Positions 8,134 to 17,219 of a stretch of 21,942 nucleotides of DNA are shown one piece after another. Each line of letters begins with the position of its first letter. The stretch's first letter is position 1. The position numbers and the translations under genes are program-made. The stretch is from a virus. The stretch covers positions 1-21,942 of the IMG/VR virus record IMGVR_UViG_3300044535_001629. The stretch is one strand, 5' to 3'. The notes beneath the pieces were generated by a model. That model saw nothing but the letters and a program-made list of their open reading frames with translations. It was not told where the DNA came from and did not search any database.

Positions 8134-9877
8134 AGTCGTCTGTTGTAGGTTGGTTTATAATTGTTGTAACAATTTCATCAGTTCTTTGCATTGGTTTTTG
8201 TAAAAACAAAACTTGTTTATACGGGTAATGAGCCCCATTAACAAACGGATAATCTAAACCATTACCATCGGAATCTATAAACCCAAAACTATATATGTCT
8301 CTCCAAATAAAGGATTCATTATATTTGGAATACCACGCATAACTTGGTATTCCATCAACATTATTTTTGGATGACGCTTCTATATAATTACTATAAACTC
8401 TAATTGGTATTGAGTGATGTGGTTCATAAACATATCCGCTTGGTAAGTTTAATGGTGAATTATCAGAAAAATACGAGCTATTGAATGAGTACTTATGATA
8501 CATTCGTGAAATCACATATTCTTTTTGTTCGATATAATTGTATTCACAAAAATCTCCCTTTATTGTTGAACCTGTCGTTAAAAAATCGTTATAGTAAAAT
8601 TTTTGACCACTTCCTGCAGGTTGTTCATAATTAGACAAAGGTATATTATCTTTGTTATTGGTTGATGTGTGGTTCCACCATGTGTCGACAGAATTTGATA
8701 GGAAGTTAAATCCCCAACCAATATCAATACCCGTAGGTTGGTTGTTTGAATTTATTGCCGGTGGGTTAAACCATCCCATATACCCCCTTTGTATAAATGA
8801 TAAGTATAGTTCGGTAATTGGGTTTCCGTTATTATCCTGTAATCCCGCAATTTGTATATCTTTATTTAAAACAAAACTAAAAGTTTTAGACCCTTCTTTA
8901 ACCGAAACTCTTTGTGTATTATTAGGTGTAAGTGCCGAATATTCTATCTTAGATTTAGTGTTAAATGGTATGTTTTCAAACCCCGCCTGTGTTATATTAA
9001 ACTCATCGTTAGTTGATAATACTTTATGTAATCTGATGTAATAAATTGATTTTGTTTCGGCGCTGTTTACAATGTTTGTAATCCTTTTAAAAGTCCCATT
9101 TAATCCTGTTGTGGTTTGGTTTGTTGGGTATTTTAAGTTAAATACTGAAAATACTTTTTCTTCTGAACGATACTGTCCATCACCTAACCCAAACACTTCA
9201 AAAACTTTTTTACCACCAATACCGTTAGGTAATGTTGGCATATTAATTTCAATAAACTCACCAACATTAAGGTTATGCTGCACACCACAATAGAAAAATA
9301 AAACTTTTTTACCATTTATTACTCCTGTACTTAAAATAAATGGGATTCCATCACCTGAATTAAAATTAACCGTCACATTAAACTTTTCAGATGTATAAGC
9401 CATAGGTTGTGTTGTATCACTACTATATGGGTATGTTAGATTCATCATCCAATTATAAGATGTCGCACTTTTTGTCACAAAACTTCTATGCCCCGTAACC
9501 GCAGTGTATCTTACAAATGTAAATTCATCATATTGTGGATAACCTTCCCATGGGACATTAGGGTTTGGTGGTGTGTTTAAGGTTGCATTTGCAATAGCAT
9601 TAGTATAATAAAGAATGTTTCTATATGGTGTGTAAGTGGTTTTACCTGAGACCGTATTTTGAAATATGTTTGTTAATTTTCCAGATATTCTAAATGTATC
9701 ACTATCTTGTCTTTCAGTTTCAAACTGGTCTGTTAAATTTACAGTTATTGACCTATCACCTTCAACCATAGTTCTTCTATCACCAATAAGTGGTGGTTGA
9801 ATCCAAATGTCTTTGTCGGTATTGCCCGCAAATTGTTTAGAACCTAAAACTATTTGAATTTCGTTTTGATTAGACAT
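8126..9877 (-). CDS. Unrecognised structural protein (583 aa) downstream of the giant tail protein
   Basis: This 583 aa protein starts at ATG 9875-9877, overlapping the stop of the giant gene upstream as ATGTCTAA. I do not recognise the family. It is Asn-, Tyr- and Phe-rich and appears mostly beta. Features to note are an N-terminal segment with a basic/acidic turn (LIGDRRTMVEGDRSITVNL), a Trp/Gly-rich stretch near the middle (RGYMGWFNPP, IGWGFNF), and a C-terminal region with 'YEPHHSIPIRVYSNYIEA'. No hydrolase or lyase motif, membrane segment or signal peptide is evident. From its position after gp6 and the giant protein, it is probably a baseplate wedge or peripheral component. Role is inference. 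Confidence 0.87.
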   Translation of the reverse strand: MSNQNEIQIVLGSKQFAGNTDKDIWIQPPLIGDRRTMVEGDRSITVNLTDQFETERQDSDTFRISGKLTNIFQNTVSGKTTYTPYRNILYYTNAIANATLNTPPNPNVPWEGYPQYDEFTFVRYTAVTGHRSFVTKSATSYNWMMNLTYPYSSDTTQPMAYTSEKFNVTVNFNSGDGIPFILSTGVINGKKVLFFYCGVQHNLNVGEFIEINMPTLPNGIGGKKVFEVFGLGDGQYRSEEKVFSVFNLKYPTNQTTTGLNGTFKRITNIVNSAETKSIYYIRLHKVLSTNDEFNITQAGFENIPFNTKSKIEYSALTPNNTQRVSVKEGSKTFSFVLNKDIQIAGLQDNNGNPITELYLSFIQRGYMGWFNPPAINSNNQPTGIDIGWGFNFLSNSVDTWWNHTSTNNKDNIPLSNYEQPAGSGQKFYYNDFLTTGSTIKGDFCEYNYIEQKEYVISRMYHKYSFNSSYFSDNSPLNLPSGYVYEPHHSIPIRVYSNYIEASSKNNVDGIPSYAWYSKYNESFIWRDIYSFGFIDSDGNGLDYPFVNGAHYPYKQVLFLQKPMQRTDEIVTTIINQPTTDDCE

Positions 9878-12800
9878 CCTGATTAAAAATATATTTAGTT
9901 ATGTATCTGTTCATTACACTTTTACCTTTAAATAAACCAAAATAGAAATGGTATGGTGCCCCAACAACAAATTTATCGTTTTGTCCCGGTGGGAATGTTG
10001 CGGTATTTCCATTACTATCCGTATTATAGATATATCCTTTCTTACCGTAATTTGTCGTGTTAAAGTAATTTGAAAATGGTGCCTGATAAAAACTCATCGT
10101 TTGGTATTTTTGTTTATAAAAACCTAAACCTTGTAATCCTGTTTGCCATTCGTTTTCATCAGAACCAAATATGGTATTAGTGTTCGCTAACTTCCATAAA
10201 TAAAATGGAACTTCCTGAGTTTTAGGGTAACCAAAATAATTTGTTAGTGTTGGTGTAAATGTTGTAATTCCAGGAGTTAGTTTAATTCGGTTTTCGGTAC
10301 TACCCGTAAAGAAAACACCAACTAACGCATCCCCTGAACCGGCAACGTATAACGAATCATCATTATAAACGTCATCACTAAATCCTTCGACACCATATTC
10401 TGAATTAATACTGAACAATTGTGCAATATCACCATCAATTCTATCCTCACTTCTTGAGAACATTCTGTTGATTGATGCATCTCCAATACCTAACATTTGA
10501 CCTAAGAAATTGGAATTTATCAATCGTGAAATAATAAACAATTGTAATAAATCTGAGGTATCATTAAACGATGTAGATTGGAAGGTTTCCATTAGGTACC
10601 CTTCAAATTGTGGGTTAGCACATATTTCTTTTGTAAATTGGTCTCTCGGACCTAAATCCATTATTGTTGTTGGGAAATATAAGTTCCTTTCATTCATACC
10701 TCCATATCCGGCAGGTACAAATGGTGTTAATGGTACAAGTTTTCTTTTTGGCATTTGACCAACAAATTGGCTACCTGTGTAAGGTGTTGCCCGATAATAC
10801 AATCCATTTGTTTTTCCTTCGGCATAAAATACAGGTCCTTGACCAGGTCTAAAGACGCTATCATAACTACCACAGAATTGATATTTTTTGGGTTGTCCTG
10901 TAATATTAAAAATTGTTTTTTTCTTAAACGAGAACATATATAAAGAACCGTTTACCCAATTATTCTGAAATACTTGTGAAAACACACCCCTACAAGCCCC
11001 AAACATCATTCTAAATCTAGCCTTCCACTCAATAAAATATTTAATATCCTTAGGTATTGAAATAATTAATGGTTTGTCCACAAAATAATAACACCCACCA
11101 CTTACTCGTTTATTATCTAAATTTCCATCACAAGGGTCATTAACACCAAAACTTGTACCCGTACCACTATAACATTCTAAAAGTGTTAAGTTCTCACATT
11201 GTAAAGAACCGATAACAGCATCTGTAATGGCGTTAGAAGTGTCACCAGTTAAATCCGCTAAATTATTAGTCGTATCTGTTGGTTGTAATGAAACAAAAGG
11301 AGCCACCGTTCCATTACCATCTTCACCAACCAAATACACCGCAAAATTATCATTAAGGTGTAAAGAATATGATGTATTACCACTTGTTTGTGTTTTTGTT
11401 GATGTTGGTAACCTATCGGACCTTAACACCATTCTATTATTATTTGTAATTGTTACATTAGCATTTAACTGTAAATGGTACGCCGGTGACATTAATCTTG
11501 CTTGACTATTAGGGTTAGCAATAGGGTTAAAAGGTGTTCCAGCAGGTATACTGGAAGTTAATAGAGTACCCCCTTCAAAATTACCTTGTCCGATAAATGC
11601 GTTAGTTATGTAATTATACTGAAAGGTAAAATTATTAACAGTGTTATTACTAATAGCCCCTCCGTTATTTGAATAATGACCTAAATTATAACTGTCACCA
11701 TTAAATGATTTATGAGTTGTTTGGCTTTTATCAGTTGAGTTATAGTAGTAAACTGAATTATTTGTGAATGAAGTAAACTGAGTTGGGTCCACAGTAAATC
11801 CATATGGTTCAAAGTATAGGTTAGCTCCATTATATGGTGAGGTTGTGGTATTATCTGTAACTTTATGTGTTTGTGGTGTCACATATGAACTATACCAAGG
11901 ATACATACCTTGTCCAAATGATTGTGGACCCGAATTTGGTTGTATAGGTATATTCAAATGATATATACCCTCTACCGTAGGTCCATTTGATAATGCGTAA
12001 CCAAATAATTTTGAGAGGTCATATTTTATTTTTTGTTTCTCAGTGTAAGGGTCAACCCCTCTACTAAGAATTAAAATTTCCATTTCTAAAAATCCATCTA
12101 AGAATTTCCACGGAGTGATATAATCATTATGATTAAATAATGGTGGTAATCCATAATTATATGTTTGTGTTTTTCTAAACAAATACTGATTTAATAAACC
12201 AGTTGTTCCACTTGTTATACCTGAAAATTGCTGAGTGGTGGCACCTGTAATAAGTTGGAAGTACTCGACCCCAGCTTTAAATTTATATTCTTTTCCGTTT
12301 TCAGTGATTTTTAATTTTAAAGTCCCACTTTGTACGTTACCGTTTGTATCAACCCAACTAAATTGTTTGTTATATAAACTGTTTGGACTATAAGGCGTTG
12401 AACCTGTTATATTATTTGTATTATACTGATTAATTGTCGTTAACCCTGTAGTGTTTGGGTCATTGATTGCACTTAAATCTGTAAAGGTTAATAATTGTCC
12501 TGGAGGCATATTTGATATGGTTCCTGAATCACATAACATAACAAGAACACTATCATCAAAGGTTGTTGATGGGTCAACCGTATTAGTAAGCGGATTAGTA
12601 TTATTTACAGTAACTTTGATATGATTTAACCCGTCAAAATATCTTTGTCTTACGTTTGCTAAATTCATTGATTGAGCTAAATGAACGTCATATCCTATTG
12701 AAGGTATTCCCCCTTGTACTAAAAATTGCGTCACAGGAACTTTTAATAGTTTATCTAAGTTGTTTCCTGAATTCAGTACTTGATATCCTGCATATGCTTG

Positions 12801-14768
12801 TCTAATCGCATTATTATAACTTTCAGGACTACTAGATGTTGATGCATATGAACTATTATATGTTTCAAATGAAGATATAGAATTTAAATCCGCCAATGGA
12901 CTAAAATTACTTGCTGATATAGTAATAGTTGCACTTTGTTGGAATGATGATTCATCAGGGGGTAATGCAACATCTTCACAAGGACATGCTTCACAATCAG
13001 GATAAGACATCATAGGTAAAGAAATTCTTTTAAATGGATTTTCTTTATCTAATGGGGTTATGTTTTCTTGTTTACAATCTTCTTTTTTCTTTTTAGCTGA
13101 TATCGCGGCGATAATTAAACAAATTCCATATATAACTACGTTTATTATCCATATTATAAGATTTATTATTATTCGAATTACAGGGTATAATAATGCTAAA
13201 ACATGTAATATTATAATTAAAGACACAAAAACAGGTGTTAAAATTGTAACAAGTAAGTTTAATATGAATACCAAGAAATCAAAATTTCTAACACCATCGT
13301 TAACCGGAAACTTATTAACCGTATTAACACAAGTCCTATCTGTAATATCTTTAATACCTAAATGTCGTAATCTATTTGAACCCCATTTCCATCTATCAAC
13401 TAATCCAGATATGGTATAAACTTTATTATAATTAAATTGGTAGAACCTATCTTCACAATCAATAGCCTCTTGTATCATTTGTTGGCCTATTGTTGTTGTT
13501 GGGTCCCCGTATTCAGTCCAATCTAAACTAAAGGCGTATGAATATAACTGAGCGTCCGTATCGGTTGGCTCGTCATTATTATTAGATGACCAACCCCATT
13601 CTTTAACATTAGGAACTAAATAATCACCACGCATAATACTATTTTCCATACCAGCCTCGTTCTGATATTGAATTCTAAATCTGTATTTACCTTTTGTTGG
13701 GATTCCTACTGATGGGTCATTTGACAATACTTGTTCCCCGAATTCATTAGTTGTGACATAATCTAAGTTCATAGGAACTTCAATTAACCACGTTCCGTTG
13801 TCATCAATTACTTTACCACCTTCAGGTAATGTGTATTGTTCTAAAACAGGTCTTCCATCATTATCGTAATTAATTGTTTGTCTAACCGCTAAAATTCTAC
13901 CAGGAGCGGTAACTAAACTACATAGATTACCTGTTTCTTTTCCGGGTTTACAATTTGTTTTCAAATAGTCTTCATCGGCCGATGAAAAAATTGACCCCAT
14001 AAAAACAGCGTGAGGTTTAATATCAATTCCAAAATCTCTTAAATCAAAATCCGCCCTTGTAATCCCAACATTACATAATTCGGTTTCACCCCAAAATGAA
14101 GTAACATCGACATCTTGTTTTATATTAACAATTTGTGGTAAGGAATTTAAATCTGTTGATGATTTGAATTGGTCTCCATCAAATTGCTCAGCTGTAGCTA
14201 ATCCTGCCCTTATTAAATCTGCAGGTCTTAGAGAAAAACAACCAATGTTTGATAAATCTAAATCTAAAATTAATGTTTGAATTCCAAGTGGTGCTCCGAT
14301 TATCATAAAGTCGCCACTTTCATTAGTTTTAACGGTAAACTTATAATACTTTTCGTATACCTCTAAAACTTCAGTTCTTGTTAAAACATCATTTTTATCA
14401 GGAAAAGTTCCAGTTGCTGTATGCCCATCATATTCTTTTACATAAGGTAATAGGTTATATCTATAACCATCTTCATTTTTTTGTTCTACGTTTTTATAAG
14501 GATAAAGTGTGGATATTACCGGGTCATTTTCATCTATAGCATCAAGAGGAATAAATATGGATACATTTGCGTTTGGGACCCCATATCCACCATTAACTAT
14601 AACCCTACCAGCAACTACACCATAATCAGCACAAAATCTCGTATAAACGTCTTCTTGTCTTAATTTTAAAGATAGTATTTCTAAAAAATCAAAATCCTGA
14701 GTGACGTTAATTCTTATACTTCTTTCTTTTTTTCCCGGTGTTGATTTTATCCTATAACTTTTGGTCAT
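9870..14768 (-). CDS. Giant tail/baseplate protein with regulatory-like beta domain and internal membrane-type hydrophobic segment
   Basis: The protein is 1632 aa from ATG 14768. A GTG six bases further upstream (14774) would give 1634 aa, but ATG follows a short A-containing leader and is preferred. I do not recognise the whole protein. Numbered from the GTG, residues 52-172 resemble a carboxypeptidase-regulatory/CNA-B-like beta sandwich ('VAGRVIVNGGYGVPNANVSI' and 'TNESGDFMIIGAPLGIQTL'). Residues 499-560 are almost uninterrupted Leu/Ile/Val/Phe, enough for two or three membrane helices, and are followed by KKKK and a Cys cluster (C594, C597, C599). The remaining 1000 residues are Asn/Thr/Tyr-rich and probably beta. 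It follows gp6 after a 65-71 nt gap holding the AACTATTTAT motif and overlaps the 583 aa gene by 8 nt. It is probably a major tail or baseplate component, perhaps able to engage the host membrane. It could alternatively fill the position of T4 gp7, which directly follows gp6. Confidence 0.93.
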   Translation of the reverse strand: MTKSYRIKSTPGKKERSIRINVTQDFDFLEILSLKLRQEDVYTRFCADYGVVAGRVIVNGGYGVPNANVSIFIPLDAIDENDPVISTLYPYKNVEQKNEDGYRYNLLPYVKEYDGHTATGTFPDKNDVLTRTEVLEVYEKYYKFTVKTNESGDFMIIGAPLGIQTLILDLDLSNIGCFSLRPADLIRAGLATAEQFDGDQFKSSTDLNSLPQIVNIKQDVDVTSFWGETELCNVGITRADFDLRDFGIDIKPHAVFMGSIFSSADEDYLKTNCKPGKETGNLCSLVTAPGRILAVRQTINYDNDGRPVLEQYTLPEGGKVIDDNGTWLIEVPMNLDYVTTNEFGEQVLSNDPSVGIPTKGKYRFRIQYQNEAGMENSIMRGDYLVPNVKEWGWSSNNNDEPTDTDAQLYSYAFSLDWTEYGDPTTTIGQQMIQEAIDCEDRFYQFNYNKVYTISGLVDRWKWGSNRLRHLGIKDITDRTCVNTVNKFPVNDGVRNFDFLVFILNLLVTILTPVFVSLIIILHVLALLYPVIRIIINLIIWIINVVIYGICLIIAAISAKKKKEDCKQENITPLDKENPFKRISLPMMSYPDCEACPCEDVALPPDESSFQQSATITISASNFSPLADLNSISSFETYNSSYASTSSSPESYNNAIRQAYAGYQVLNSGNNLDKLLKVPVTQFLVQGGIPSIGYDVHLAQSMNLANVRQRYFDGLNHIKVTVNNTNPLTNTVDPSTTFDDSVLVMLCDSGTISNMPPGQLLTFTDLSAINDPNTTGLTTINQYNTNNITGSTPYSPNSLYNKQFSWVDTNGNVQSGTLKLKITENGKEYKFKAGVEYFQLITGATTQQFSGITSGTTGLLNQYLFRKTQTYNYGLPPLFNHNDYITPWKFLDGFLEMEILILSRGVDPYTEKQKIKYDLSKLFGYALSNGPTVEGIYHLNIPIQPNSGPQSFGQGMYPWYSSYVTPQTHKVTDNTTTSPYNGANLYFEPYGFTVDPTQFTSFTNNSVYYYNSTDKSQTTHKSFNGDSYNLGHYSNNGGAISNNTVNNFTFQYNYITNAFIGQGNFEGGTLLTSSIPAGTPFNPIANPNSQARLMSPAYHLQLNANVTITNNNRMVLRSDRLPTSTKTQTSGNTSYSLHLNDNFAVYLVGEDGNGTVAPFVSLQPTDTTNNLADLTGDTSNAITDAVIGSLQCENLTLLECYSGTGTSFGVNDPCDGNLDNKRVSGGCYYFVDKPLIISIPKDIKYFIEWKARFRMMFGACRGVFSQVFQNNWVNGSLYMFSFKKKTIFNITGQPKKYQFCGSYDSVFRPGQGPVFYAEGKTNGLYYRATPYTGSQFVGQMPKRKLVPLTPFVPAGYGGMNERNLYFPTTIMDLGPRDQFTKEICANPQFEGYLMETFQSTSFNDTSDLLQLFIISRLINSNFLGQMLGIGDASINRMFSRSEDRIDGDIAQLFSINSEYGVEGFSDDVYNDDSLYVAGSGDALVGVFFTGSTENRIKLTPGITTFTPTLTNYFGYPKTQEVPFYLWKLANTNTIFGSDENEWQTGLQGLGFYKQKYQTMSFYQAPFSNYFNTTNYGKKGYIYNTDSNGNTATFPPGQNDKFVVGAPYHFYFGLFKGKSVMNRYITKYIFNQDV

Positions 14769-14781
14769 TTGCACTTTTAAA

Positions 14782-14791
14782 ATAAATAGTT
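14782..14791 (-). promoter_or_regulatory. Recurrent intergenic 10-mer AACTATTTAT (copy 2), candidate late promoter
   Basis: The same 10-mer as at 6128-6137 and 17176-17185 lies in the gap between gp6 and the giant tail gene, 13 nt from ATG 14768. The hairpin at 14795-14817 sits immediately upstream of it in the direction of transcription. Promoter function is inferred from recurrence and position only. Confidence 0.4.
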
Positions 14792-14794
14792 ATT

Positions 14795-14817
14795 TTACCC
14801 ATTTTAAAAATAGGTAA
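14795..14817 (-). other. AT-rich hairpin between gp6 and the giant tail gene (weak terminator or processing site)
   Basis: On the minus strand TTACCTATTTT and AAAATGGGTAA are complementary, with one U-G wobble and a minimal loop (the innermost A-U pairs probably open). It lies 22 nt past the gp6 stop. It is not followed by a continuous U-tract, so it is a poor intrinsic terminator. It may be a partial terminator or an mRNA processing or stability element ahead of the next gene. Confidence 0.35.
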
Positions 14818-14839
14818 GTAGTTTAGGAAATAAATAATC

Positions 14840-16678
14840 TTAGGAGAAATCTACGGTTGAAAGATTTTTAACATATACTCGTATGTCTTTATTATCAAAA
14901 CGTATTTGATAAATTTGAGACGGTTCAGCGTAAATATTATCATCAATTAATCTAATCTCACGAGTCGCTTTATTAACATATGCTTGTGATGTTTCTGATG
15001 TTGAATATTGTCCACCCACTAAGTTAAAAACTTGTAAATTTGATAAACTTATCACTCCGGCAGTATTTTGAATTAATCTTCTTACATCCGATACGTTTAC
15101 GTTTTGACCCATATCACGATTTCCAGGTGTCATATAATTCGAAACCTGATTAATAATTTCAGTAATTACTTGTCCTCTATTAACATTAGATTCTACGACC
15201 ACGTAAATGTCGAAAGCCAAATCAATAACTTTAGCCACATCAATTTGTATATAGTCATTAATCATCCTATATTTAGATAGGTAAGTTGCTAAGTTTGATT
15301 TAAGGTGATTTGATACCGTTTGTGTTAATTTACCATTCTCGTCGTAAGCCAAAATTTGAACTGTGATTTTATTATCCAACTCAGTTATCGCTACTTTTGC
15401 TGGTGCTCCAAATTTACCAGGCATTGTATCAATTAATGATTTATAGTCATTTACGGTTACCGCCCTTTTTTGTGCCGCAAAATTAAAAGTGACCATGTTT
15501 CTTACTTCTTCTGTTGTTGGTGGGTTAGCTCCTCCAATTGCGGCGGTAACGTTATTAACCGTTAAAGAATCAACTACATTTGAATTAATCGATATTGATG
15601 GTCCGTTCACGGCAAAATCAATTGTCCCTACTTGATTAATAACACCGACACCAACATTTGACGCTAAACCCCCACCCGTTCTGTATTGTATAAAAAGAGT
15701 TGTGTTTGGTTGAACCGTTAACCCTAATCCAATATTGTTTTGGTAATTAGCTAAGTCTAAGTTTATCCCTAATTTTGCAAAGTTTGCTAATTGTATATTT
15801 GGAGTTGTTGTTCCTCCACCAAATTGGACTTTTAAGAACCCTTCTGCGGTATATTCACTAATAAACCTGTTATCAGTTTTAATATATTTTCCAACTTTAA
15901 CTCCAGCGTTATCAACGGGTTTTGTTGGGTCTTCTATAAATACAGTATCCTCAGCTAGAGCATCAACTTCATACCATTTATTTGTTGATGTTGCGAATTC
16001 CGTATAGTCCGGAACATTTGGATAATTAGTTCCGTCTTTTTGGATAATTGAATTAATACCTAAAACGTTTCTTTCAGGTAAAAAGAAATTAAAGAAAGGA
16101 ACCACATCAGATGGATTAATTACTCTTTTAAAAACTTTGGTTGTTCCATTAACCACAACCTCTTGTTTTGTAATTACATAATTAATAATTTTTTGGTTAG
16201 CATCAAAAGTTGGTACTTTAGTTCTATTAACTTCACCTTCTTGATTATATTGATTGGCGAAGTCAATGTCATAAATGGTTTCGAATGTGTTACCTCCACC
16301 GTTAAATTGTGACCCTGCCCTTAAAATTCCTAAATATCTAAAATCTTCAGCGTCCCCTAATGGTGGGACTGTAATTGAAATATTAACCACAGCAACTGAT
16401 GGTCTGTAACCTGGTATTTTTAAACCATAAGTTCTAGCAATATTAAAAATTGATGACTTCTGTTGGGCGTATTGTAATACAGTCTCTTGTATACTCCTGT
16501 CAATATGGTAATGTAAATTATCGGCGACCGCAGCATTTAAATCCATTAAAACAGAGAATACAGACGCATCATTAAAATTTTGAACGAGTTCAGGATAATA
16601 CTGTTTAGTGTAATTTATTAAACCATCTCTGATTGATTCAAAATCCCTATCGGTATAGTTAATTTTATTATTAGCCAT
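14840..16678 (-). CDS. gp6: Baseplate wedge protein, T4 gp6 / gpJ family
   Basis: This 612 aa protein starts at ATG 16678, one base after the gp25 stop. The N-terminus (TDRDFESIRDGL; 'ASVFSVLMDLNAAVADNLHYH' truncated here to its key residues D38, L44, D46, N54; 'AQQKSSIFNIARTYG') has the helical pattern of T4-type gp6 proteins. Residues 331-347 (QYRTGGGLASNVGVGVI) match the Gly-rich 'GG...N' motif of Baseplate_J proteins. Residues 401-420 (AAQKRAVTVNDYKSLIDTMP) match their conserved 'RAVT..DY..L' motif. A C-terminal alpha/beta domain follows (about 425-555). In T4 the protein is 660 aa and forms, with gp7, the heterotrimeric wedge core that joins into the inner baseplate ring and changes shape on sheath contraction. 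The immediate neighbour gp25 is its known structural partner, which supports the call. Confidence 0.92.
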   Translation of the reverse strand: MANNKINYTDRDFESIRDGLINYTKQYYPELVQNFNDASVFSVLMDLNAAVADNLHYHIDRSIQETVLQYAQQKSSIFNIARTYGLKIPGYRPSVAVVNISITVPPLGDAEDFRYLGILRAGSQFNGGGNTFETIYDIDFANQYNQEGEVNRTKVPTFDANQKIINYVITKQEVVVNGTTKVFKRVINPSDVVPFFNFFLPERNVLGINSIIQKDGTNYPNVPDYTEFATSTNKWYEVDALAEDTVFIEDPTKPVDNAGVKVGKYIKTDNRFISEYTAEGFLKVQFGGGTTTPNIQLANFAKLGINLDLANYQNNIGLGLTVQPNTTLFIQYRTGGGLASNVGVGVINQVGTIDFAVNGPSISINSNVVDSLTVNNVTAAIGGANPPTTEEVRNMVTFNFAAQKRAVTVNDYKSLIDTMPGKFGAPAKVAITELDNKITVQILAYDENGKLTQTVSNHLKSNLATYLSKYRMINDYIQIDVAKVIDLAFDIYVVVESNVNRGQVITEIINQVSNYMTPGNRDMGQNVNVSDVRRLIQNTAGVISLSNLQVFNLVGGQYSTSETSQAYVNKATREIRLIDDNIYAEPSQIYQIRFDNKDIRVYVKNLSTVDFS

Positions 16679-16679
16679 A

Positions 16680-17144
16680 TTATATGTTAATTATAACGAA
16701 TTGTCGACTACCAAATGCCCTTGCATCATTTGTATAATCAATTTTTATTTTTGCACTATATTCTGCGGTGTTTGCTCCCGGTATACGATAAATACTTGCC
16801 TGACCCAATAATTCATAATCCAATTGTCCTGCAGTTTCACCGGCATCAGTATAGGATTCTACAGTAATACTATTAATAGTAACATTTGGTATGTATTTTG
16901 AAATTTGTTCTTCTATTTCAGATTTAATCTCTTCAAAGGTTGCTCCATCAAGAGGTTCAAAAATATACTCATACAATCTAGTACCAAAATCAGGTAAAAA
17001 ATATCTTGACCCTCTTCTAGTTAATAATAAATGAACAATATTTGCCCTGATTTCTTCATCCGTAGTTTCAGTTAATTTTAAATAATTACCCTTTTCACTT
17101 TGTATGAATGGAAAATTTATACCATATGTAATTCCGTTAGCCAT
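16680..17144 (-). CDS. gp25: Baseplate wedge protein gp25 (GPW/gp25 family)
   Basis: This 154 aa protein starts at ATG 17144. T4 gp25 is 132 aa, so the length fits. The family core is visible: 'EEIRANIVHLLLTRRGSRYF' (residues 30-49) then 'LPDFGTRLYEYIFEPLDG' (50-67), including the conserved 'DFG' plus aromatic/Phe-Glu-Pro motif, followed by a helix (TFEEIKSEIEEQISKYIP) and a terminal beta region. Despite the old 'lysozyme-like' label of the family, the role is structural: gp25 attaches to gp6 in the wedge core and nucleates sheath assembly. It is the first gene after the nrdA terminator and a candidate promoter motif, so it probably leads the structural operon. Its stop is separated from the gp6 ATG by one nucleotide. 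Confidence 0.94.
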   Translation of the reverse strand: MANGITYGINFPFIQSEKGNYLKLTETTDEEIRANIVHLLLTRRGSRYFLPDFGTRLYEYIFEPLDGATFEEIKSEIEEQISKYIPNVTINSITVESYTDAGETAGQLDYELLGQASIYRIPGANTAEYSAKIKIDYTNDARAFGSRQFVIINI

Positions 17145-17175
17145 ATTAGATAAATATAGTGTCTCGATATTTTCA

Positions 17176-17185
17176 ATAAATAGTT
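17176..17185 (-). promoter_or_regulatory. Recurrent intergenic 10-mer AACTATTTAT (copy 3), candidate promoter of the structural operon
   Basis: The motif lies directly after the nrdA terminator and 31 nt before the gp25 ATG, which is where a promoter for the baseplate genes would be expected. Identical 10-mers occur in the two other long gaps of this block. The leader between motif and ATG is AT-rich without a Shine-Dalgarno sequence. Promoter function is inferred. Confidence 0.45.
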
Positions 17186-17186
17186 A

Positions 17187-17219
17187 TAAAATAAAAAATC
17201 CCGACATAGTGTCGGGATT
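17187..17219 (-). terminator. Rho-independent terminator after nrdA
   Basis: On the minus strand a perfect 10-bp stem AATCCCGACA / TGTCGGGATT with loop CTA (17197-17219) is followed at once by a T-rich run (TTTTATTTT). It begins 10 nt past the nrdA stop. No T-run follows in the plus direction, so it acts on leftward transcripts only. It separates the nucleotide-metabolism genes from the baseplate genes. Confidence 0.88.

Noticed and set aside
8652-9041. Plus-strand 129-codon open frame
   Set aside because: It lies wholly inside the 583 aa gene on the other strand, has no recognisable motif, and no leader or neighbour supports it.
13060-13419. Plus-strand 119-codon open frame with hydrophobic content
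   Set aside because: It is antisense to the hydrophobic segment of the giant tail protein. Its composition mirrors that segment, it has no neighbours on its strand, and every convincing gene is on the minus strand.
16680-17144. gp25-family protein as a lysozyme
   Set aside because: The family label is historical. The 'DFG...FEP' core is structural in baseplates, and no convincing lysozyme catalytic pair is visible.
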